DNA of 64,000 nucleotides from CALEUX01 sp964608615 (GTDB lineage Bacteria > Bacteroidota > Bacteroidia > Bacteroidales > Marinilabiliaceae). The position numbers and the translations under genes are program-made. Location of the stretch: assembly GCA_964608615.1 (NCBI GenBank), contig CAZSQG010000007.1, positions 17,362 through 81,361 on the forward strand, read 5' to 3'. Below, piece after piece: positions 8,884 to 16,321 of this stretch (the first letter of the stretch is position 1; every line of letters starts with the position of its first letter). The notes under the pieces were generated by a model. The model saw only the letters and a list, made by a program, of their open reading frames with translations. It was not told the origin of the DNA and searched no databases.

Positions 8884-9249
8884 TTACTGTTCAATGACTC
8901 TGGTTCCAAAAACAAACTTTTCGTTCCAGTAAGGGTCGTTTAGCGATGTTATGGTTACACCTGCTTTTGAAGAGGTGTGAATGAATTTGTTATTACCGGT
9001 GCAAATACCCGAGTGGGTAATAAATTGATTGGTTTTATACGACCGGGTAAAAAATACAAGATCACCTTCTCTAAGATTATCCATATCAGCTATTATTTTT
9101 CCATATCTCGACTGATCTTCTGAGTTATGGGGCAATTGAATTCCATGTTGGGCAAAAACTGCCACCAATAATCCGGAGCAGTCAATACATTTTTTTGTTG
9201 TTCCTCCCATACAGTGAGGTACACCAAGGTATGTTTTAGCGGTTTTCAC
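8884..9249 (-). CDS. NlpC/P60 cysteine peptidase domain (3' part of a split gene)
   Basis: Carries an essentially complete NlpC/P60 catalytic domain of the type that cuts peptide stems of peptidoglycan. The Cys nucleophile is in CIDCSGLLVAVF, the first His in THSGICTG and the third polar residue in KFIHTSSKAGV. The domain starts at its very first conserved helix (KTAKTYLGVPHCMGG), leaving no signal sequence of its own. The only initiation codon is a GTG that overlaps the end of the preceding reading frame by 14 bases. That upstream frame (9236-9463) supplies the lipoprotein signal and linker, so the two are best read as one roughly 200-residue Spr-like lipoprotein gene broken by a single-base frameshift. 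Translational coupling of two pieces is the less likely alternative. Confidence 0.8.
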   Translation of the reverse strand: MKTAKTYLGVPHCMGGTTKKCIDCSGLLVAVFAQHGIQLPHNSEDQSRYGKIIADMDNLREGDLVFFTRSYKTNQFITHSGICTGNNKFIHTSSKAGVTITSLNDPYWNEKFVFGTRVIEQ

Positions 9250-9463
9250 TGGCTGTAGAATTCTCTATTTTTAGTGTTTTTTGAGTGCCAGCTTCTATAA
9301 ACATGTTTATTTTTTTGTTTTCAACAGGATTTTCAATATTTTGAATATTTTGAATTGAGGGTTCACTATAAATTTGTTTGGAACATGCAGTTATAAACAT
9401 TAGGATTGCAATAGCTACAAAAAAAATGTCCTTTGGACTGGTTTTAGGAAGCATGTTATTCAT
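9236..9463 (-). CDS. lipoprotein signal and linker of the split NlpC/P60 gene (5' part)
   Basis: A 75-residue reading frame whose only recognisable part is a lipoprotein signal peptide: basic start (MNNMLPKTSPKD), hydrophobic run IFFVAIAILMFI and lipobox ITAC. The rest is an Asn/Lys/Glu-rich linker ending TASENR. It stops exactly where the NlpC/P60 domain begins in the +1 frame. The frame-shift must lie between the TAG in the downstream frame (about 9267) and the stop at 9236-9238. The ATG at 9463 is preferred over 9508 because it places the basic region directly before the hydrophobic run. Alone it would have no function, so it is most simply the front of a broken or wrongly sequenced gene. 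Confidence 0.6.
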   Translation of the reverse strand: MNNMLPKTSPKDIFFVAIAILMFITACSKQIYSEPSIQNIQNIENPVENKKINMFIEAGTQKTLKIENSTASENR

Positions 9464-9897
9464 AATTAGCTGTTTTATCAATTCTTTAGTTAGCAAATGA
9501 TATGCCATTTAGTATTTTTAAAATCCGCAGATGTCATCATGATTGTTTGATGTATGGGCAATTGATCTGTAACGTAATGTCAGATTAATCAAATAATAGA
9601 GTTCTAATTTGCGAGTTTTTTGTATTCAGCAAAATTACTTACAATACTTAACTTAATATACCACAAACAAAAAAAAGTATTTAGGTAGATTTAAATCTGC
9701 AGATGTTAGTTTGACTAAATGATAGTTAGGACTTGACCTAAACTAATGCCTGAAACATAACGGGTAATTGATAAAAGAGTCAAGCCCCGGCTTGTGAATT
9801 TAAGGTTTGATATGAATCAAAATCTTAAGAAGTATAGGATAATGATTATATTTGATTTACAAAAAATTCGTATGCTACAATAAATGCAGATCATGGT
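9464..9897. other. intergenic region with an imperfect direct repeat
   Basis: No gene is supported. Two similar segments, AAATCCGCAGATGTCA (from about 9531) and AAATCTGCAGATGTTA (from about 9692), form an imperfect direct repeat; the second contains the palindrome ATCTGCAGAT. A candidate promoter for the next gene is at the right end. Confidence 0.5.
9847..9854 (+). promoter_or_regulatory. candidate -7 box of the lipoprotein gene
   Basis: TATATTTG matches TAnnTTTG. No good TTTG lies 19-21 bases upstream, so only half of the promoter is supported. Confidence 0.35.
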
Positions 9898-10446
9898 ATG
9901 AAAAAAAAACTTGTCTTATTTACAATTATAGTATTCTTGGTTCAATGTGCTCCCAAACGAGCAATGCTTGATCTCAAAGATTATAAATCAATTGAGGGTG
10001 TTAAGATTGGAATGAAGATAAATTCCGCAATTGATATGGTTAAAAGTATTTATTATATTGAAAAAACTGAAATCTCAAATTATGGGGAGAATTTTGAATA
10101 CATTGTTTATGGGGATATTTCTAAGAAATTAAAATTATTCAGTTTTAACTCAGGAAATGATCCCCAAACTGTTGATAAAGTGTTTCGATTGGCCGTTAAG
10201 CATCCAAAATATCAGACTGCTGATGGCGTAAAGGTTGGCATGACTCTTAAGGAACTTAAAGAAAGGACGAAGCTTAAATTAGCTGATTTTGATTTTGAAA
10301 ATGGTTTATTCCTTATTTCTGATTCATTTGATGGTGGTTTTTTAATGGATTTGTCAACAATAAATGACGATAACTATAATTATGAAGAGCCTCAGATTGA
10401 ATTATTACCAGAGGAATTAAAAATTAAGGAGATAATATTATTTTAA
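9898..10446 (+). CDS. small lipoprotein with two repeated GVKxGM units
   Basis: Not assigned to a named family. The N-terminus is a lipoprotein signal (MKKKLVLFTIIVFLVQCAPK, lipobox LVQC), so the mature protein should be anchored to a membrane by Cys17. The mature part contains two copies of the same motif: YKSIEGVKIGMKINSAIDMVK at about residues 28-48 and YQTADGVKVGMTLKELKERTK at about 100-120, each followed by a beta-rich segment. The G-V-K-x-G-M/S-T-L-x-E-L pattern recalls periplasmic proteins built on repeated 'GIKVGSTLDEV' units, so an internal duplication is likely. Start is the ATG at 9898. It stands alone between the NlpC gene and the RDD gene; a -7 box lies 44 bases upstream. Confidence 0.75.
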   Translation: MKKKLVLFTIIVFLVQCAPKRAMLDLKDYKSIEGVKIGMKINSAIDMVKSIYYIEKTEISNYGENFEYIVYGDISKKLKLFSFNSGNDPQTVDKVFRLAVKHPKYQTADGVKVGMTLKELKERTKLKLADFDFENGLFLISDSFDGGFLMDLSTINDDNYNYEEPQIELLPEELKIKEIILF

Positions 10447-10531
10447 AATCAATAAGTAAATGAGTGGTTACTCCATTATTTCTCAACCCAAAGGATCATT
10501 CCACAGCGCTCATTGATTAAAGCAAAAAGAC

Positions 10532-11248
10532 TTATTGCTGATGAAAGGCATTAAAATCTTTAACTATAGTAATCAAAAAATTTCTATCTTTCATATCACT
10601 TGTAATACCTGCTTTTTCAGCTACAGCATTACGAATCTCTTTAATTAGCGATGAGTTTGTTTCATTGTCACCATTTTTGTAGGTTACCAGTAAGATGTCT
10701 TTTACCACCTGAATGTCTTTTTCTGAAAGTCTCTCAACCCGCGGGAAACAAATTTCGTAACTTTCTTCAATATCGGTCCAGATTGTGTTTTCGAGTTTAC
10801 CCTGTTTGCCAATTTTTAAAACCGTTGTTGATGCCGCTATATCGCCCAGTCGTTGTCCTTTACCATTTATTATAATAATTAAAACAGCAATGGTTCCTCC
10901 CATCAGAGTTACATCAATTATTCTGAATATCCAACGAATAAAGCATGCTCCAATGGTGAGTTGAGAGCCATCGGTTTTAACCACGCGGATTCCAAAAATC
11001 ATTTTCCCAAGACTTTGCCCATTAAAAAGGACCTCAAAAAGGAAATGATAAAAAAGGACAGGTAAAAAAAGCACCATCATCCAGGAGGAGAATCCAATTC
11101 CGGTTTGTGTTAGGACTAATGTAACAACGAGAGCAGTAAGGCCAAGAATTATAAGATCAAGAAGATAAGCAATAATTCTGTCTCCAACACTGGCAATTCT
11201 GAATTCAAGAGCAACATTTTGTGATGTGCTAAGGTTAAAGGTTTCCAT
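10532..11248 (-). CDS. RDD family membrane protein
   Basis: RDD proteins are small multi-helix membrane proteins of largely unknown function; some are linked to ion transport or osmotic stress. The signature R-x-x-A-x-x-x-D is present in SVGDRIIAYLLDLIILG. It is followed by a second helix (SWMMVLFLPVLFYHFLFEVLF), then FNGQSLGKMIFGIRVVKTDG, the conserved G-x-S-x-G-K segment, and a further helix pair ending at about residue 130. The C-terminal ~100 residues are soluble and charged. It is divergent from the SpoIIM gene (130 bases between starts). In many Bacteroidota the RDD gene sits at this position next to the SpoIIM-DUF4129-DUF4350-MoxR-DUF58 row, which suggests shared work in the envelope. 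Confidence 0.9.
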   Translation of the reverse strand: METFNLSTSQNVALEFRIASVGDRIIAYLLDLIILGLTALVVTLVLTQTGIGFSSWMMVLFLPVLFYHFLFEVLFNGQSLGKMIFGIRVVKTDGSQLTIGACFIRWIFRIIDVTLMGGTIAVLIIIINGKGQRLGDIAASTTVLKIGKQGKLENTIWTDIEESYEICFPRVERLSEKDIQVVKDILLVTYKNGDNETNSSLIKEIRNAVAEKAGITSDMKDRNFLITIVKDFNAFHQQ

Positions 11249-11378
11249 AATTGGTGGGCCTTTTTTTAAATAAATTAAACCAACGGGTTCAAAAATAGTA
11301 AAAATTATCTCTTCTTTTATTTTGATTTGGTATATTCAACGTCTGAAAAACCAATATTGATTTGTTAAGCCTAATCAG

Positions 11379-12347
11379 ATGAAGGAAATATCGTTCATCA
11401 AACTAAATAAAAAAAGGTGGAAAGACCTGGAAACCCAAATAGACCAGAAAGATAGTATCAATCCGGATCATTTGGCCGACAGTTATATCCAACTCACTGA
11501 TGATCTTTCGTATTCCAGGACTTTTTATCCTGATTCCAATATTATTTCCTATTTGAATGGGCTTAGCTCCAAGACTCATGCACTGATATACCGGAATAAA
11601 AAGGAGAAAACATCACGAATACGAACTTTTTGGGTTACCGAGCTCCCGCTTGCGCTTTATGAAGCCAGGAAACATTTTTTCTGGTCTTTTGTGATATTTA
11701 TTGTGGCAGTGATTATTGGCGGTGTTTCGGCATTGCAGGATGATAATTTCCTTCGCATTATTCTGGGCGATGAGTATGTAAATACAACTTTGGACAATAT
11801 TGAAAAGGGTGATCCTATGGCTGTTTATAGAAGTATGGATCCGGTGCCGATGTTTTTTATGATAACGGCCAACAATATTTATGTTTCATTTTTAGCTTTC
11901 CTCTTTGGTTTGTTTACTGCAGTTGGTACAGCATTTGTTCTTTTAAAAAATGGAATCATGCTGGGAGCTTTTCAGGTTTTTTTCATGAAAAAATCGTTGG
12001 TAAGTGTGTCAACCCTGGCTCTTATGATACATGGTACTATTGAACTGTCGGCTATTGTTTTAGCCGGAGGGGCAGGAATCCTTCTTGGTAACAGTATTTT
12101 GTTTCCGGGCACATTTCCGCGATCCACCTCTTTTAAGAATGGCGTTATGCGTGGAACAAAAATAATGATTGGATTGGTTCCTTTCTTTTTTATTGCAGGT
12201 TTTCTTGAAAGTTTTATTACCCGGTATTACAATTCAATGTCGCTTATATCCAATCTCTTAATTATATTTATTTCGGTTTTCTTAATATTAGGATATTTTG
12301 TCGTTTACCCACGAATTGTTTATTTAAAAACCTCAACCAATAAATAA
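11379..12347 (+). CDS. SpoIIM-like stage II sporulation protein M family membrane protein
   Basis: In Bacillus SpoIIM acts with SpoIID and SpoIIP in peptidoglycan remodelling during engulfment. This organism type does not sporulate, so the role must be different and is unknown. The N-terminal ~95 residues are soluble and charged (KLNKKRWKDLETQID...). The SpoIIM region has a first membrane helix (FVIFIVAVIIGGVSAL), a loop with FFMITANNIYVSFLAFLFGLFTAVGTAFVLLKNG, and the family HGTIELSAIVLAGGAGILLG motif, with further helices to the end. 322 residues, starting at the ATG at 11379. It opens a tightly packed row, with the next gene 7 bases away, and is divergent from the RDD gene. Confidence 0.9.
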   Translation: MKEISFIKLNKKRWKDLETQIDQKDSINPDHLADSYIQLTDDLSYSRTFYPDSNIISYLNGLSSKTHALIYRNKKEKTSRIRTFWVTELPLALYEARKHFFWSFVIFIVAVIIGGVSALQDDNFLRIILGDEYVNTTLDNIEKGDPMAVYRSMDPVPMFFMITANNIYVSFLAFLFGLFTAVGTAFVLLKNGIMLGAFQVFFMKKSLVSVSTLALMIHGTIELSAIVLAGGAGILLGNSILFPGTFPRSTSFKNGVMRGTKIMIGLVPFFFIAGFLESFITRYYNSMSLISNLLIIFISVFLILGYFVVYPRIVYLKTSTNK

Positions 12348-12354
12348 TATATAC

Positions 12355-13212
12355 ATGAATAAACCACTTGTTGTTTTAGAAAAAGAAAGAGATTTTACCG
12401 ATGTCATAAACGGCACATTTTCTTTTATTACCCAGGAATTTAAATTACTGTTTAAAGTAATAGTATTATATGCCGGGTTACCAATAATTGCTGCTTCGTT
12501 AATTGGAGCTATTTATACGGGTAATACTATGGCGAACGTGTTTTTAACTATTCAGGGAAAGAGTGTAGCTGTAGAGCCCGATTATAATGTAATGGGTGCA
12601 ATGTATCTGATGTTGTTTATAGCGATGTTTATGATTTCGGGATTAACAGCAGCCTACCTTGATGAATACCGAAAAAAAGGGCACGGCGGTTTTAACGAAG
12701 GCGATGTTTGGCGTAACTTTGTTTCGCAGCTGTTAACGGCTGTTGGACTGAATATAGTTACTTTTTTGATGATCATGATAGGTGTAATGTTGTGTATTAT
12801 ACCAGGTATATATATTATGGTGCCTTTATCACTTGTTATTACAGTGCTTTATATCGAAAAGGTAAGCTTTGCAAATGTAATTGGACGTAGCTTTGAGCTT
12901 GTTTCAAATAACTGGTGGAATACCTTTTTAGTTTTAATTGTTGTTTCAATAATTATAAGTATTTTGGGAGGTTTGTTTTCCATTCCAGCAATGGTAATTG
13001 GTGCAGTTCAGGGATTTACTATAGCCACTGGAGGTGAGCCAGAATCCGTGAATTCTATACCAATTATTGTATCTACGATTGTTGGTGGTTTGGGACAATA
13101 CCTGATATATCCTGTTTTATATGTTGCCGTGGGCATACAGTATTTTAACCTCAAAGAAAAGAAAGACCAGACTTCTTTATTTAAAAAGGTTTCTGAGATT
13201 ACCAATGAATAA
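12355..13212 (+). CDS. six-helix membrane protein of the RDD-SpoIIM-MoxR locus
   Basis: An integral membrane protein of 285 residues; no named domain is certain. A short cytosolic start (MNKPLVVLEKERDFTDVINGTFSFI) is followed by about six hydrophobic helices at roughly residues 36-56, 82-104, 132-158, 160-172, 190-225 and 250-270. The pattern CIIPGIYIMVPLSLVITVLYIEK...NVIGRSFELVSNNWWNTF recalls the membrane part of DUF975/glycerophosphodiester-phosphodiesterase-like bundles. It is placed between SpoIIM and DUF4129 genes as in many relatives. Its stop overlaps the start of the next gene by 8 bases (ATGAATAA), indicating translational coupling. Confidence 0.8.
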   Translation: MNKPLVVLEKERDFTDVINGTFSFITQEFKLLFKVIVLYAGLPIIAASLIGAIYTGNTMANVFLTIQGKSVAVEPDYNVMGAMYLMLFIAMFMISGLTAAYLDEYRKKGHGGFNEGDVWRNFVSQLLTAVGLNIVTFLMIMIGVMLCIIPGIYIMVPLSLVITVLYIEKVSFANVIGRSFELVSNNWWNTFLVLIVVSIIISILGGLFSIPAMVIGAVQGFTIATGGEPESVNSIPIIVSTIVGGLGQYLIYPVLYVAVGIQYFNLKEKKDQTSLFKKVSEITNE

Positions 13213-13960
13213 ATTCAAAAGAGTTTCCCGGTGTTGGCGGCTTGTGTTCTTATTATTAATTATGCAGACTGTTATTCCTGTTGTCGGTTTCTCCCTTAAT
13301 GAGAAGGTTGAACCGTGGGATGAAAACAGTGCCATTGATTATAGGAAACCTCCCTATGAAATTATCGATTCGTATAAAAAAGATCCAGCTTATTTCTACG
13401 ATGGTGATAGGGAGGGAATGGGCTTGTTGCAGCGTATTTTGTTAAAGATTGTTCAATGGCTGGTAAGTGGCTTATCCGGGCAATCGTGGTTGCTTTATGT
13501 CTTGGGTGGATTTGCAATAATAATTGTATTTTTATTGGTTCTGCGACTTTTGAATATTCCTTTTTCAGGGATCTTTTCATTTTCAGGTAGTAGTTCTGTT
13601 TCAGGATTGGAAATGGTTCATCCGGCTGAAGGAATGACAAGGGTGGAAATGGAGAAGTTGTATAAACTCTACAGAGGTAATGGGGCTTATCGGGAGGCTG
13701 TAAGAGTTTTATACCTGATGTATTTAAAAAATCTTCATCAAGAAGGAGTAATACGATTAAAGATAAATAAAACCAATAAGGATTACCTCCATGAGATTAA
13801 AGATGAGACTATTTTTAAAGATTTTAGAAAACTTTCAAGGCTTTATGATTATGTTTGGTTTGGTCAGTTTAATATAGTTGATCAGGAGTTTTTTCAGATT
13901 GAAAAAGAATTTAATCTGAGGGATAGGTCCGGGTCAATAAAAATGGTAGTGAATGGGTAA
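13205..13960 (+). CDS. DUF4129 domain membrane protein
   Basis: The protein has a signal-like first helix (WRLVFLLLIMQTVIPVVGFSL), a ~65-residue extracytoplasmic segment with DYRKPPYEIIDSYKKDPAYFYD, one membrane helix (LLYVLGGFAIIIVFLLVLRLL) and a cytosolic DUF4129 domain. That domain (about residues 140-240) is recognisable by YREAVRVLYLMYLKNLHQEGVI and the 'DYVWFGQF' segment. DUF4129 is found in bacterial transglutaminase and MoxR loci and resembles a winged-helix-like fold; its role is not known. Start was placed at the ATG at 13205, overlapping the previous gene by 8 bases, because the longer frame from 13121 lies inside that gene. The next gene also overlaps by 8 bases. Confidence 0.85.
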   Translation: MNKFKRVSRCWRLVFLLLIMQTVIPVVGFSLNEKVEPWDENSAIDYRKPPYEIIDSYKKDPAYFYDGDREGMGLLQRILLKIVQWLVSGLSGQSWLLYVLGGFAIIIVFLLVLRLLNIPFSGIFSFSGSSSVSGLEMVHPAEGMTRVEMEKLYKLYRGNGAYREAVRVLYLMYLKNLHQEGVIRLKINKTNKDYLHEIKDETIFKDFRKLSRLYDYVWFGQFNIVDQEFFQIEKEFNLRDRSGSIKMVVNG

Positions 13961-15149
13961 ACAGAAATCAAATAATACTCTAACCGTTTTTTTGGTTCTG
14001 GCTTTCATGGTTTTTGTATATGTAGCCCTTATAGCTCCAAAGCCGGTTGATTGGACGCTGAGCTTTTCCAAAAAGCATGACATTCCTTTGGGTGAGAAAT
14101 TAGTTTTTTCGGTTTTGCCGGCCTTATTCCCTAATCAAAGCCTTGTTTCAATGCATTCGCATTTAGAGGATTTTTTGGAAGGAACAACGCCTCTCAATAC
14201 TAATTTTATTTATATAACTGATAATTATAATATAAATGAAAATGAGGTTGAGAAGCTTTTTGAAATTATTGCTGCAGGCAACAGGGTTTTTATTGCAGCC
14301 GAGTATTTTTCAAATGAGATAAAGCAAAAGCTTAAAATTAGTCAGAAGCAATCACAACAAATTGATTACTCTTTTATTACAGATTCAGTTTGTTTTAATT
14401 ATGCCAATCGCAAGCTAAAGACTGCATCGGGTTACTGGTTTAAAAAAGCCATAAGCGACAATGTATTTACATCGTACGATTCTACTAAAACTACGGTTTT
14501 GGGATACAATCAGAAAGGGGAAACCAATTTTATCAGGATCGAAATTGGCAATGGTTTTATGTACCTGAACAGTAATCCGCTGGCATTTACAAATTATCAT
14601 CTTCTTTCGGGAAACAGTAGTGAATACATTTTTAAATGTCTTTCATATTTACCTGTGTCCTCAACGGTTTGGGATGAGTATTACAAACCTGGAAAATCTC
14701 AGTTAGGATCAGAGATTAGCTATATTTTAAATGATCGCTCTTTACGTATTGCTTGGTACATCTTGCTTTTTGGCATATTAGTATATTTTATTTTTAAAGG
14801 AAAACGGCGTCAGAGAGCTATCCCTGTTGTTATTCCACCAAAAAATAATTCTCTTGAGTTTGTAGAGACTGTGGGCCGGCTTTATTTTGTTAAGGAGGAT
14901 CACAGAGGTATTGCTCAAAAACGCTATATTTATTTCCTCGACTTTTTACGAACACGATATTTTGTTGATACATCAAGTCGCGACAGTAAGTTGATTGAGG
15001 AAGTGTCAAAGAAATCGAACATTGCTGAAAGAACGGTTACTGCTTTGTTCAGAGTGGCCGAAAATCTCGAAAAAGTCAGATATATTTCGCAGGAAGACCT
15101 GCAGCAGTTTAATCGCCAAATAGAGTATTTTTATAAAAATTGTCGCTGA
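13953..15149 (+). CDS. DUF4350 domain membrane protein
   Basis: Single-pass start (TLTVFLVLAFMVFVYVALIAP), then an extracytoplasmic DUF4350 domain. Features include FVYVALIAPKPVDWTLSFSKK, a GTTPLNTNFIYITDNYNI region and EIIAAGNRVFIAAEYF; this fold resembles a GATase-like/ThuA-type alpha-beta domain. A second membrane helix (IAWYILLFGILVYFIF) leads to a cytosolic helical tail of ~120 residues (FVETVGRLYFVKEDHRGIAQKRYIYF). The same architecture is found beside MoxR/DUF58 genes throughout the phylum. The start overlaps the DUF4129 stop (ATGGGTAA), and the MoxR ATG comes one base after its stop, so the genes are translated together. Confidence 0.85.
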   Translation: MGKQKSNNTLTVFLVLAFMVFVYVALIAPKPVDWTLSFSKKHDIPLGEKLVFSVLPALFPNQSLVSMHSHLEDFLEGTTPLNTNFIYITDNYNINENEVEKLFEIIAAGNRVFIAAEYFSNEIKQKLKISQKQSQQIDYSFITDSVCFNYANRKLKTASGYWFKKAISDNVFTSYDSTKTTVLGYNQKGETNFIRIEIGNGFMYLNSNPLAFTNYHLLSGNSSEYIFKCLSYLPVSSTVWDEYYKPGKSQLGSEISYILNDRSLRIAWYILLFGILVYFIFKGKRRQRAIPVVIPPKNNSLEFVETVGRLYFVKEDHRGIAQKRYIYFLDFLRTRYFVDTSSRDSKLIEEVSKKSNIAERTVTALFRVAENLEKVRYISQEDLQQFNRQIEYFYKNCR

Positions 15150-15150
15150 A

Positions 15151-16158
15151 ATGGAACAGAATAATATGGATAATGTTCAGGAAGAGAACTCCCTTTTTGA
15201 AAGCCGGCTAAAAGTTGAAGAACTCAATCATGTAGCCTTTCGCATCCGCAATGAAATAGGCAAAGTTATTGTTGGACAAGAACGCGTTTTGGACCTGTTG
15301 TTAACGGCGCTTCTTGCAAACGGACATGTTCTGATTGAAGGCGTCCCTGGTGTGGCAAAAACCATGATCGCAAAATTGCTTTCCAAAACCATAAGTACGG
15401 GATTTTCACGTATTCAGTTTACTCCTGACCTTATGCCTTCAGATGTTTTGGGTACCACAGTTTTTAATGCAGCTAACTCATCATTTGAGTTTAACAGTGG
15501 ACCAGTATTCTCGAATATGATTTTGATTGATGAGATAAACCGCGCTCCGGCTAAAACCCAATCGGCTTTGTTTGAAGTGATGGAGGAACGTCAGGTAACT
15601 GTTGATGGAACTACCAGATTAATGGCATCACCTTTTATTGTGCTGGCTACCCAAAACCCTGTTGAACATGAAGGCACCTATAGGCTTCCTGAAGCACAAC
15701 TCGACCGCTTTCTCTTTAAAATAAATATCGATTATCCATCTGTTGATCAGGAGATAATCATTTTGCAAAATGCCTGCGAAAGAGGAAGTCGAAAGGAAAT
15801 AGATGATATACAGCCGGTGATAACCGAAAGCGAACTGGAAAAATATCAGGAAATGGTGAATAAAGTGCTGGTTGATCAGCAATTACTTCACTATATAGCT
15901 GCTATAATAGAAAAAACCCGCAACAACAATGCGCTTTATCTGGGTGCCAGTCCGCGTGCCTCACTGGCAGTATTACGAGCATCGCGTGCATATGCAGCGC
16001 TTGAAGGGAGAGATTTTGTGACTCCTGAAGATATCCGGGAAGTTGTTTATCCTGTATTAACCCATCGCATCATCTTGTCTCCCGAAAAAGAGATGGAAGG
16101 CGTGAAACCTGAGTCTATTATTCGTCAAATTCTGGATTCTATTGAAGTACCAAGATGA
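15151..16158 (+). CDS. MoxR family AAA+ ATPase
   Basis: MoxR ATPases act as chaperone-like maturation factors, usually for a VWA or DUF58 partner encoded next to them. Walker A is GVPGVAKTMIAKLL, Walker B is MILIDEINRAPAKTQSALFEVMEERQV and sensor 1 is IVLATQNPVEHEGTYRLPEAQLDRFLFKI, all hallmarks of the MoxR clade. The C-terminal lid contains YLGASPRASLAVLRASRAYAALEGRDFVTPEDI. 335 residues, a normal length. The gene begins one base after the DUF4350 stop. It is separated from the DUF58 gene by 163 bases with no coding signal, wider than the other junctions of this row. Confidence 0.96.
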   Translation: MEQNNMDNVQEENSLFESRLKVEELNHVAFRIRNEIGKVIVGQERVLDLLLTALLANGHVLIEGVPGVAKTMIAKLLSKTISTGFSRIQFTPDLMPSDVLGTTVFNAANSSFEFNSGPVFSNMILIDEINRAPAKTQSALFEVMEERQVTVDGTTRLMASPFIVLATQNPVEHEGTYRLPEAQLDRFLFKINIDYPSVDQEIIILQNACERGSRKEIDDIQPVITESELEKYQEMVNKVLVDQQLLHYIAAIIEKTRNNNALYLGASPRASLAVLRASRAYAALEGRDFVTPEDIREVVYPVLTHRIILSPEKEMEGVKPESIIRQILDSIEVPR

Positions 16159-16321
16159 TGAGTTCGGGTATGTACATGAATCTAAGGTAAAATGGCCTCT
16201 ATAGATATTTAGGGGCTGCTTATGGTGCTTTAGATTACAGGGGTGTTTGGTTTATTATAGGCCAACATTACAACAGCATATTACAAAATAAAGTAAGTTA
16301 TAGGATTTAATGCAATAAGGG

